Assembly (NCBI RefSeq): GCF_004028635.1
Contig: NZ_RQJW01000008.1
Coordinates: forward strand, 124,001-188,000
DNA: 64,000 nt
Direction: 5' to 3'
Origin: Streptomyces cyaneus
Lineage (GTDB): Bacteria; Actinomycetota; Actinomycetes; Streptomycetales; Streptomycetaceae
Shown: positions 40,600 through 47,578 of the stretch, piece by piece
Position numbering within the stretch: the stretch's first letter is position 1
Layout: each line of letters begins with the position of its first letter
Notes under the pieces: model-generated
The model's database searches: none
Told to the model about the DNA's origin: nothing
The model's input: only the letters and a program-made list of their open reading frames with translations
Made by a program: the position numbers and the translations under genes

Positions 40600-41757
40600 A
40601 TGCGCTTTCTGCACCCGGACGGCACCACCGTCCACCTCGGATACTGCAGCAACGTCCACCAGGCGGAGGACCTCCAGGGCGTGATCGCCCAGCTCGCCGC
40701 CTACGCCGAGCCTGTGCGCGAACGGCTCGGGACCGACCGGCTCGGCATCGGGCTGTGGCTGGCGCACCCTGTCGTCACCGAACTCGCCGACGACGAGGGC
40801 GCGTTGACGCGTCTGAAGGCCGAACTGCGGGTGCGCGGCCTGGAGACCGTCACCCTCAACGCCTTCCCCTACGCCGGATTCCACCGTGAGGTCGTCAAGA
40901 AGGACGTGTACGAGCCCGACTGGGCCGACGAGGCCCGGCTGAAGTACACCCTGGACTGCGCCCGTGTCCTCGCAGCCCTCCTCCCGGACGACGTCGACCA
41001 CGGGAGCGTCTCCACGCTGCCGCTCGCGTGGCGCACCCCGTGGACGCCCGCCTGCGCCGAGGAGGCCCGGCACGCCCTGGAGCGGCTGACCACCGGGCTC
41101 GCCGCGCTGGAGGCGTGGACGGGTCGCCGTATCCGCGTCGGCTTCGAACCGGAACCCGGGTGCGTCGTCGAGACCACCACGCAGGCGGTACGGGAACTGG
41201 GCGGACTGGACCCCGACCGGCTCGGCATCTGCCTCGACGCCTGCCATCTCGCCGTCCAGTTCGAGCAGCCGGGCGAGGCGCTGCGCCGGCTCGCGGAAGC
41301 CGGGATGCCCGTGGTCAAGCTCCAGGCGTCCTGCGCCGTGGAGGCCGCGAACCCGGCCGACCCCGCCGCCCGCGCGGCCCTGCACCGGCTCGCCGAACCC
41401 CGGTTCCTGCACCAGACCCGGACGACGAGCGACGGTGACGTCCTCGGCGTGGACGACCTCCCGGACGCCCTCGACGGCGAGCTTCCCGCCGACGGCGGCC
41501 CCTGGCGCGTCCACTTCCACGCCCCGCTGCACACCGAGCCCGAACCCCCGCTGCGTACCACCGCCGGCCAGCTCGACCAGGTCCTCGCCGGACTGCTGGG
41601 CGGGGCCGCGGCCCACTGCGACCACATCGAGGTCGAGACCTACACCTGGTCCGTCCTCCCCGAACCGCCCACCGACCTGCCCGGCGGTATCGCCGCCGAA
41701 CTCGCCTGGGCCCGCGACCGGTTGACCGGCCTCGGCCTCAAGGAGGACCCGTCATGA
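40600..41757 (+). CDS. eboE: EboE-like TIM-barrel (xylose isomerase-like) protein
   Basis: A 385-residue protein of the EboE type. The opening HLGYCSNVHQAEDLQGVIAQLAAYAEPVRERLG is diagnostic of the family. The barrel continues with GLWLAHPVVTEL, LETVTLNAFPYAGFH, IRVGFEPEPGCVVE (Glu ligand), LGICLDACHLAVQFE (Asp/His) and VHFHAPLH. The metal-site residues suggest an active isomerase or aldolase-like enzyme on an unknown substrate. The ATG at 40600 follows GGGGGAGCG. The gene ends in a 4-nt overlap with the next one (ATGA), consistent with a single polycistronic unit. Confidence 0.87.
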   Translation: MRFLHPDGTTVHLGYCSNVHQAEDLQGVIAQLAAYAEPVRERLGTDRLGIGLWLAHPVVTELADDEGALTRLKAELRVRGLETVTLNAFPYAGFHREVVKKDVYEPDWADEARLKYTLDCARVLAALLPDDVDHGSVSTLPLAWRTPWTPACAEEARHALERLTTGLAALEAWTGRRIRVGFEPEPGCVVETTTQAVRELGGLDPDRLGICLDACHLAVQFEQPGEALRRLAEAGMPVVKLQASCAVEAANPADPAARAALHRLAEPRFLHQTRTTSDGDVLGVDDLPDALDGELPADGGPWRVHFHAPLHTEPEPPLRTTAGQLDQVLAGLLGGAAAHCDHIEVETYTWSVLPEPPTDLPGGIAAELAWARDRLTGLGLKEDPS

Positions 41758-43220
41758 CGACCGACGAAGTGACCGACGAAGTGACCGACCCAGTGACCGA
41801 CCCGGTGAACCGCGTCGTCGTCCTCGACATAGTCGGCCTCACCCCGAACCTCCTGAAGCACATGCCGGCCGTCGCCGCCCTCGGCGAACGCGGCTTCCAG
41901 GCCCGCCTCGACACCGTGCTCCCCGCCGTCACCTGCACCGTCCAGTCCACCCTCCTCACCGGCGAACCCCCGTCCACGCACGGCGCGGTGGCGAACGGCT
42001 GGTACTTCCGCGACCTCGGCGAAGTCATGCTGTGGCGCCAGCACAACGCGCTCGTCGGCGGCGAAAAGATCTGGGAGACGGCCCGGAAGACCAACCCCGA
42101 CTACAAGGTCGCCAACATCTGCTGGTGGTACGCGATGGGTGCCGACGTCGATTGGACGGTCACCCCGCGCCCCGTCTACTACTCCGACGGCCGCAAAGAA
42201 CCCGACTGCTACACCTGGCCGCCGTCCCTGCACGACGAACTCATCGACCGGCTGGGCCCGTTCCCCCTCTTCACCTACTGGGGCCCGAACGCGGGCATGC
42301 CCTCCACCCAGTGGATCCTGGCCGCCTCCCGGCAGATCTTCGACGAACACCGTCCCGACCTCACACTCGTCTACATCCCGCAGATGGACTACGAGCCCCA
42401 GCGCTCCGGCCCGGACTCGCCGGAAACCATCCGCGCAGCCCGCCAACTCGACGACGCCCTGCGCCCGTTGATCGACCACTTCCTGAGCGAGGGCGCCACC
42501 GTCGTCGCGCTCAGCGAGTACGGCATCACACCCGTCTCCCGCCCGGTCGACATCAACCGCGCCCTGCGTCGGGCAGGGCTGCTGGAGGTCTACACGCAGG
42601 ACGGCATGGAGTACCTCGACCCGTGGACGTCACGCGCCTTCGCGGTCGCCGACCACCAGGTCGCCCACGTGTACGTCCGCGACCCGGCCGACGTCGACAC
42701 GGTCGCCAAGCTCGTCGCCGAACTCGACGGCGTGGAGCAGGTGCTGGACGCCGACGGCAAGGCCGCCCACGGCCTGGACCACGAGCGCTCCGGCGAACTC
42801 GTCGCACTCGCCGACCCGGACGCCTGGTTCACGTACTACTACTGGCTGGACGACGAGCGCGCCCCCGACTTCGCCCGCCAGGTCGAGATCCACCGCAAGC
42901 CCGGCTACGACCCCGCCGAGCTCCTCTACGACGAGACCGTCCCCGCGGTGAAGCTGCGCGCCGTCGGCCAGGTCGCCCGCAAGAAGCTCGGCTTCCGTTA
43001 CCGCCTCAAGACCGTCCCCCTCGACCCCTCCGGCGTCCGCGGCAGCCACGGCCGCCTGCCCGCCGACCCCGACCACGGCCCCGTACTGCTGTGTTCGCAG
43101 CCCTCGCCGGAGTCGGCACCGGCGAAGGAGGCGTACGCGGCCACGGAGGTCAAGTCCCTGCTGCTGGACCTCGCGGGCCTGCACGAGACGCCCGACGCAA
43201 TGGAAGGCACGAAGAAGTGA
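41754..43220 (+). CDS. Alkaline phosphatase-superfamily enzyme (nucleotide pyrophosphatase-like)
   Basis: A 488-residue metal-dependent phosphodiesterase/phosphatase of the type I phosphodiesterase group, a usual partner of ebo genes. After a repetitive N-terminus (TDEVTDEVTDPVTDPV, encoded by 12-bp tandem repeats) the fold begins RVVVLDIVGLTPNLLKHMPAVAALGERG (metal Asp). The nucleophile Thr is in PAVTCTVQSTLLTGEPPSTHG. Further ligands lie in LVYIPQMDYEPQRSGPDS and TVVALSEYGITPV and the C-terminal part has ADHQVAHVYV. No signal peptide is present, so it acts in the cytoplasm. Its start overlaps eboE (ATGA) and its stop overlaps the P450 gene (GTGA). Confidence 0.87.
   Translation: MTTDEVTDEVTDPVTDPVNRVVVLDIVGLTPNLLKHMPAVAALGERGFQARLDTVLPAVTCTVQSTLLTGEPPSTHGAVANGWYFRDLGEVMLWRQHNALVGGEKIWETARKTNPDYKVANICWWYAMGADVDWTVTPRPVYYSDGRKEPDCYTWPPSLHDELIDRLGPFPLFTYWGPNAGMPSTQWILAASRQIFDEHRPDLTLVYIPQMDYEPQRSGPDSPETIRAARQLDDALRPLIDHFLSEGATVVALSEYGITPVSRPVDINRALRRAGLLEVYTQDGMEYLDPWTSRAFAVADHQVAHVYVRDPADVDTVAKLVAELDGVEQVLDADGKAAHGLDHERSGELVALADPDAWFTYYYWLDDERAPDFARQVEIHRKPGYDPAELLYDETVPAVKLRAVGQVARKKLGFRYRLKTVPLDPSGVRGSHGRLPADPDHGPVLLCSQPSPESAPAKEAYAATEVKSLLLDLAGLHETPDAMEGTKK
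41763..41810 (+). repeat. 12-bp tandem repeats at the start of the phosphatase gene
   Basis: Four 12-bp units of the form GACGAAGTGACC / GACCCAGTGACC encode the peptide repeats DEVT-DEVT-DPVT-DPVN directly after the start codon. The units are in frame and diverge only at the second codon. Confidence 0.7.
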
Positions 43221-44401
43221 CGACCCACCCGCCGCTGCCCACGATCCGCCCCCTGCTCGACCCGGCCCCCGAATACGCCAAGTGGCAGTCCGAGGAGCCG
43301 ATCCGCCGGGTGACGATCTGGGGCGACAACAGCCCCTGGCTGATCACCGGTCACGAGGACGCCCGCACGGTCCTGGCCGACCCCCGCTTCAGCGCGGACG
43401 CCAACCACCCGGACTTCCCCCACACCCGCCCCGGAGCGCCGCCCCAAGCCCCCGGCCTCTTCCACCAGATGGACCCGCCGGACCACACCCGGCTGCGCCG
43501 CATGCTGATCCCCGACTTCACCTTCCGGCGCGTCGAGCAGATGGAGGGCGCCGTCCAGCGGATCTGCGACGACCTGCTGGACGCGATGACGGACGGCGAC
43601 GCGACACAGGCGGACCTGGTCGCCTCGTACGCACTGCCCCTGCCCACCCTCGCCATCTGCGAACTGCTCGGCGTCCCCTACGAGGACCACGGCTTCTTCC
43701 GCGCGAAGTCCAACGCCCTCACCAGCGTCGCCGGCGACCCGGCCGAGGCGATGTCGGCCCGCATAGCGCTCTACGGCTATCTGCGCGCCCTGATCGAGCG
43801 CCGTACGCACGACCCCGCCGACGACCTCGTCTCCCGCCTGGCCACGGAGCGCGTCGCGACCGGCGAGGCCACGCTCGACGAGGCCACCGGCATGGTCTCC
43901 CTGCTCCTCCTGGCGGGCCACGAGACGACGGCGAACATGTTCCCGCTGGCCGTGATCGCCCTGCTGCGGAACCCGGCCCAACTGGAGGCCCTGCGGGCCG
44001 ACGACTCCCTGTGGCCGGGGGCGGTGGAGGAACTCCTGCGCCATCTGACCGTCATCCACTCCGGCATACGGCGGATCGCCACGGAGGACGTCGACCTGTC
44101 CGGAGTCCGCATCCGCGCGGGAGACGGCGTGGTGGTGGCGTTGCAGGCCGCCAACCGCGACCCGTCCGTGTACGCCGACCCCGACACCCTCGACGTCCGC
44201 CGCGACGCCGGCGGCCACCTCGCCTTCGGGCACGGACTGCACCAGTGCCTCGGACAGTCACTCGCCCGCACCGAACTCCGCCTGGGCCTGTCCACCCTGT
44301 TCCGCAGGCTCCCGTCCCTGCGGATGACGGCCCCGCCGGAGTCGCTGGCCCTCTCCACGAGCACGGTCCACGGGGTGCGCTCGCTACCTGTCGGCTGGTA
44401 A
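43217..44401 (+). CDS. Cytochrome P450 coupled to the ebo cluster
   Basis: A 394-residue bacterial class I cytochrome P450, a heme monooxygenase needing ferredoxin partners not encoded here. The I-helix oxygen-binding motif is LLLLAGHETTANMF, the ExxR region is EELLRHLTVIHSGIRRIATEDV, and the heme-binding loop FGHGLHQCLGQSLARTEL has its thiolate Cys at about residue 344. The N-terminal LFHQMDPPDHTRLRRMLIPDFTFRRV is standard. The length is normal. The GTG at 43217 overlaps the TGA of the phosphatase gene, so translation is coupled and the P450 is probably part of the ebo-derived pathway. The substrate is unknown. Confidence 0.92.
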   Translation: MTTHPPLPTIRPLLDPAPEYAKWQSEEPIRRVTIWGDNSPWLITGHEDARTVLADPRFSADANHPDFPHTRPGAPPQAPGLFHQMDPPDHTRLRRMLIPDFTFRRVEQMEGAVQRICDDLLDAMTDGDATQADLVASYALPLPTLAICELLGVPYEDHGFFRAKSNALTSVAGDPAEAMSARIALYGYLRALIERRTHDPADDLVSRLATERVATGEATLDEATGMVSLLLLAGHETTANMFPLAVIALLRNPAQLEALRADDSLWPGAVEELLRHLTVIHSGIRRIATEDVDLSGVRIRAGDGVVVALQAANRDPSVYADPDTLDVRRDAGGHLAFGHGLHQCLGQSLARTELRLGLSTLFRRLPSLRMTAPPESLALSTSTVHGVRSLPVGW

Positions 44402-44442
44402 AGAACCGGCCACCGGTGGTCAGGGCTGCTATAGAGGCAGTC

Positions 44443-44952
44443 ATGACCACCATCAGGCTCGTTCAGGGCGACATCACGCGAGAGAGCGTCGACGCGATCG
44501 TCAACGCCGCGAACTCCTCCCTCCTCGGTGGGGGAGGAGTCGACGGCGCGATCCACCGCCGCGGCGGCCCCGCGATCCTCGACGAGTGCCGCAAGCTGCG
44601 CGCTTCCCAGTACGGCAAGGGCCTGCCCACGGGGCAGGCGGTCGCGACGACGGCGGGGGATCTGGACGCGCGGTATGTGATCCACACGGTGGGCCCGGTC
44701 TGGTCGTCCACCGAGGACCGCTCGCAGCTGCTGGCCTCCTGCTACCGGGAGTCGCTGCGGGTGGCCGACGAACTGGGCGCCAGGACGGTCGCGTTCCCGG
44801 CGATCTCCACCGGCGTCTACGGCTGGCCGATCGACGACGGTGCCCGGATCGCGGTGGAGACGGTGCGGGCAGCGCACACGGCGGTCGAGGAGGTCCGGTT
44901 CGTGCTCTTCGACGAGCGGGCGTACGAGGCGTTCGCCGGGCACGTGCGCTGA
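44443..44952 (+). CDS. Macro-domain ADP-ribose hydrolase
   Basis: A 169-residue single-domain macro protein of the MacroD/YmdB type, which binds ADP-ribose and hydrolyses O-acetyl-ADP-ribose or ADP-ribosyl-Asp/Glu. Conserved: IRLVQGDITRESVDAIVNAANSSLLGGGGVDGAIHRRGG (adenosine and catalytic loops with the NAAN motif and GGGGVDGAI), TGQAVATTAG, YVIHTVGPVW and the phosphate loop FPAISTGVYGWP. Everything needed for activity is present. It is a single gene, 41 bp after the P450 stop, possibly with its own promoter. A sirtuin that could generate O-acetyl-ADP-ribose lies at 57500, but the distance makes a link speculative. Confidence 0.9.
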   Translation: MTTIRLVQGDITRESVDAIVNAANSSLLGGGGVDGAIHRRGGPAILDECRKLRASQYGKGLPTGQAVATTAGDLDARYVIHTVGPVWSSTEDRSQLLASCYRESLRVADELGARTVAFPAISTGVYGWPIDDGARIAVETVRAAHTAVEEVRFVLFDERAYEAFAGHVR

Positions 44953-45052
44953 TCGCGGAGCGGCCGGATAATTGGCTCCGAAGGCGTCTGGAGAGTGCGG
45001 CACGCAGGGTGAGGTGTCTCGGCAGGCCGCGTAGCGCCAGGTGGGAGCGACA

Positions 45053-45658
45053 TTGATCCGCGTGCTTCTGATCGGGAAAGCCCGCCTCATGAGGGGAGCG
45101 GTCGCCGCCCTCCTGTCTCGCGAAGAGGACATCGAAGTCGTCGCCGAAGTCGAAGGCAACGGGCAGGTGATCGCGCGGGCACTGATGTGCCGCCCCGACG
45201 TGCTGGTGATCGACGTCGACTCCAAGGAGGGCGAGGAACTCGCCGCGCACCGTGAGCTGAGGGTGCGGCTGCCGGACTGCCGGATGCTGCTGCTGATGGC
45301 CTCGACGACACCCGAGCGGCTCCGCCGCATCCTCGACCTGCACGCTGCCGGGGTCATCAGCACCAACGCGCCGGCGGACCGCTTGGTCCACGGCGTCCGC
45401 AAGCTGGTCAGGGGGCAGCGGTTCATCGACCCCGAGTTCGCACTGGTCGCGCTCGACGCCGGAGAGAACCCGCTGACCCCGCGGGACGTGGAAATCCTGA
45501 GAATGACCGCCGACGGCACGCCCACCCGGGAGATCGCCGAGCGGTTGTCCCTGTCCGTGGCCACGGTCCGCAACCATTTGTCGGCGATCACCAGGAAGAC
45601 GGGCGGACGTAATCGGATCGACGCGATCCGGATCGCCAGGGAGTCGGGCTGGGTGTGA
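45053..45658 (+). CDS. ramR: RamR-like orphan response regulator with a degenerate receiver
   Basis: A 201-residue LuxR-type regulator beside the lanthipeptide genes, the position and domain plan of RamR/AmfR, activator of the SapB operon. The receiver keeps candidate Asp54/Asp56 in VLVIDVDSKEG. The acidic pair that binds Mg is replaced by IGKA at residues 7-10, and the conserved Lys is absent (VISTNAPADRL in place of a KDAP-type turn). Phosphorylation is therefore unlikely. The HTH is canonical: LTPRDVEILRMTADGTPTREIAERLSLSVATVRNHLSAITRKTGGRNRIDAIRIA. TTG at 45053 is chosen as start because GGGAG sits five bases upstream and the family begins MIRVLL. It is convergent with the last ABC gene. 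Confidence 0.8.
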   Translation: MIRVLLIGKARLMRGAVAALLSREEDIEVVAEVEGNGQVIARALMCRPDVLVIDVDSKEGEELAAHRELRVRLPDCRMLLLMASTTPERLRRILDLHAAGVISTNAPADRLVHGVRKLVRGQRFIDPEFALVALDAGENPLTPRDVEILRMTADGTPTREIAERLSLSVATVRNHLSAITRKTGGRNRIDAIRIARESGWV

Positions 45659-45670
45659 CCGTTCGGAGGC

Positions 45671-45754
45671 GAGCGGCGAGCGTTCAAAGCTGAGCGGTGA
45701 GCGTTCAACGGTGAGCGTTCAACGGTGAGCGGCGAGCGTTCAACGGTGAGCGGT
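45671..45754. repeat. Heptamer tandem array between ramR-like gene and ABC gene
   Basis: About twelve 7-bp units follow one another, composed of GAGCGGC/GAGCGGT, GAGCGTT and CAACGGT words, with GAGCGTTCAA recurring at 45678, 45699, 45713 and 45734 (spacing 21, 14, 21). The array begins 13 bp after the regulator stop and includes the last codons and stop of the convergent ABC transporter gene. Confidence 0.8.
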
Positions 45755-47578
45755 GAGCCGCAGGAGGACACGGACCGCATCCCGTACCCGTCCCGCACGT
45801 GTCATCGCCCCGACCGTTGGCGCAGAGGCGTTCGCAGCGCCCCAGTGGCCGACCAGGTCACGGTAGAGAGCGGAGCCGGCGAGCAACTCCGCGTGGGTGC
45901 CGAGGGCGACCCGCGTACCGTCGATGACGAGGATCCGGTCGGCCCGCAGTGCCGAACTGATGCGGTGGGCGACGACGACCAGGGTGCCCGGGCGGCGGGT
46001 GAAGGCCTCCTCGGCGACCGCTTCGGCGACCGGATCGAGATGACAGGTGGCCTCGTCCAGCAGGGCCAGTCGTGGTGCCGGGAGCAGGGCGCGGGCCAGG
46101 GCGACGAGCTGGCGCTCCCCGGCCGAGAGGTCTCGCGGGTCCACCGGCGCGTCGTAGCCGCCCAGCCGCTCCACGAGCGGTGCCGCGCCCACGGCACGGA
46201 CCGCCGCCTGCACGTCCGCCGGGGCGGCGCCCGGCGCCAGGTAGGTGAGGTTCTCCTCCAGGGTGCCGGCGAAGACGTACGCCTCCTGCGGGATCAGCAC
46301 GCGGTGCCGGGCCAGGTCGTCGCCGCCACCCAGCGCGAGGACCGGCGCGTCGTCGAGGCGCACCTGCCCCGCCTGCGGTTCGAGCACCCCCGCGAGCAGC
46401 GCGGCCAGGGTGGACTTCCCGGCGCCGCTCGGTCCCACCACGGCGAGGTGCTCGCCCGGGCGCAGGACGAGATCCAGGTCGCGGATCACCGGCTCCGCGG
46501 ACTGTGCGTAACCGAAGGTGAGACCGCGGGCCTCCACGCGTGCACCCCCGGGCCGTACCGGAGTACGCCCCGTCGCCGCGCCGGTCCCCGCCTCGGCGGC
46601 CTCGGGTGCCGTCGCCTCGGGTTCGTCGGGGTCCACCGCGATCTCGGCCATCCGGCCGACGGTGACCAGGAGCCACAGCCCGCTGCTGCCAAGCCCCTGG
46701 ACAAAGCCCTGCAGGGCGGGCTGGAGGCCCTGCGACACATAGGTCACCGCCCCCAGGATCGCTCCCGTCGTCACCCCGCTCCGCACCAGCCAGGGCGCCG
46801 CGATCAGGATCAGCAGGAGGGGCACCCAGCCGCTGATGCCCAAAGCGGCGGTCCGTACCGCGGTGAGCCGCGCCAGCGACACGGTCGCCCGGGCCGCGGC
46901 GTCGACCTGCGCACCCGTCTCGGCGCGTACCCGGTCCTCGGCGCCGCAGGCCACCACGTCCCGCAGCCCGCCGGTCAGGGCGCTCGCGGACTCGGCGATG
47001 CGCTCGTCCGCCAGGATGACCTCCCGCTGCCGTGCGGCCATCGCCCGCAGCGCCGCGGCGAACAGGGCGAGGCCGATCAGGAGCGGCGGCACGACGAGGG
47101 CGAGCAGCACCGGGTCGAGGCCGGCCAGACCCAGCAGCACGCCCCCGGCGGTGACCAGGAAGCCCTGGACGAACAGCACGATCGCGCCGTAGGCGTCCCG
47201 GGCCCGCTCCACATGCTCGGTGAGCCGTGCCACGCCCGCGGTGTCGGCCGGCTCGCCCAGCCGGGCGGACCGGTGCAGCGTGCCCGTGGTCACGAGCGTG
47301 ACCAGCTCGTCCCGGAACGGTTCGATGAGTGAGGCCAGCCCCAGCACGGCGTGCCGGGTGCCCCAGGCTCCGACGAGGAAGGCGCCCGCCAGCGCGCCCA
47401 GCCAGAGGAAGCCGATGCCGGGCCGGTCGGCCAGGAACCCGCGGTCGACGGCGCGGGCCACGATCCACCCGGAGAGAAAGGCGGGCGCGGCCTGCACCAG
47501 TGACCAGGCCACGAGTCGGCGGTATTCCCGACGCCGACGGCTGAGCGAGGAGCGCAGGATCTGCACGGACCGCCGCAT
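45740..47578 (-). CDS. ramB: RamB-like ABC exporter subunit of the lanthipeptide locus
   Basis: A 612-residue fused membrane/ATPase half-exporter. Residues ~20-320 contain six membrane helices (LVAWSLVQAAPAFLSGWIVARAV, LGALAGAFLVGAWG onward). The ATPase has Walker A GPSGAGKST, Q-loop IPQEAYVF, signature LSAGERQ (a mild variant of LSGGQ), Walker B LALLDEATCHLD with catalytic Glu, and H-loop VVAHRIS. It probably pairs with the product of the adjacent gene to export the class III lanthipeptide. Its ATG overlaps the preceding stop by one base (TGATG), fixing the start. The last codons are encoded by heptamer repeats. Confidence 0.87.
   Translation of the reverse strand: MRRSVQILRSSLSRRRREYRRLVAWSLVQAAPAFLSGWIVARAVDRGFLADRPGIGFLWLGALAGAFLVGAWGTRHAVLGLASLIEPFRDELVTLVTTGTLHRSARLGEPADTAGVARLTEHVERARDAYGAIVLFVQGFLVTAGGVLLGLAGLDPVLLALVVPPLLIGLALFAAALRAMAARQREVILADERIAESASALTGGLRDVVACGAEDRVRAETGAQVDAAARATVSLARLTAVRTAALGISGWVPLLLILIAAPWLVRSGVTTGAILGAVTYVSQGLQPALQGFVQGLGSSGLWLLVTVGRMAEIAVDPDEPEATAPEAAEAGTGAATGRTPVRPGGARVEARGLTFGYAQSAEPVIRDLDLVLRPGEHLAVVGPSGAGKSTLAALLAGVLEPQAGQVRLDDAPVLALGGGDDLARHRVLIPQEAYVFAGTLEENLTYLAPGAAPADVQAAVRAVGAAPLVERLGGYDAPVDPRDLSAGERQLVALARALLPAPRLALLDEATCHLDPVAEAVAEEAFTRRPGTLVVVAHRISSALRADRILVIDGTRVALGTHAELLAGSALYRDLVGHWGAANASAPTVGAMTRAGRVRDAVRVLLRLTAHR

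Noticed and set aside
41754..41815. A later start for the alkaline-phosphatase-family protein after the 12-bp repeats.
   Set aside because: The ATG at 41754 overlaps the eboE stop (ATGA), matching the coupling seen across the cluster. No later ATG/GTG has a better ribosome binding site.
42032..43216. A 789-residue frame extending the P450 upstream through the phosphatase gene.
   Set aside because: The upstream part is an arginine/proline-rich shadow of the phosphatase gene. The P450 begins at the GTG overlapping the phosphatase stop.
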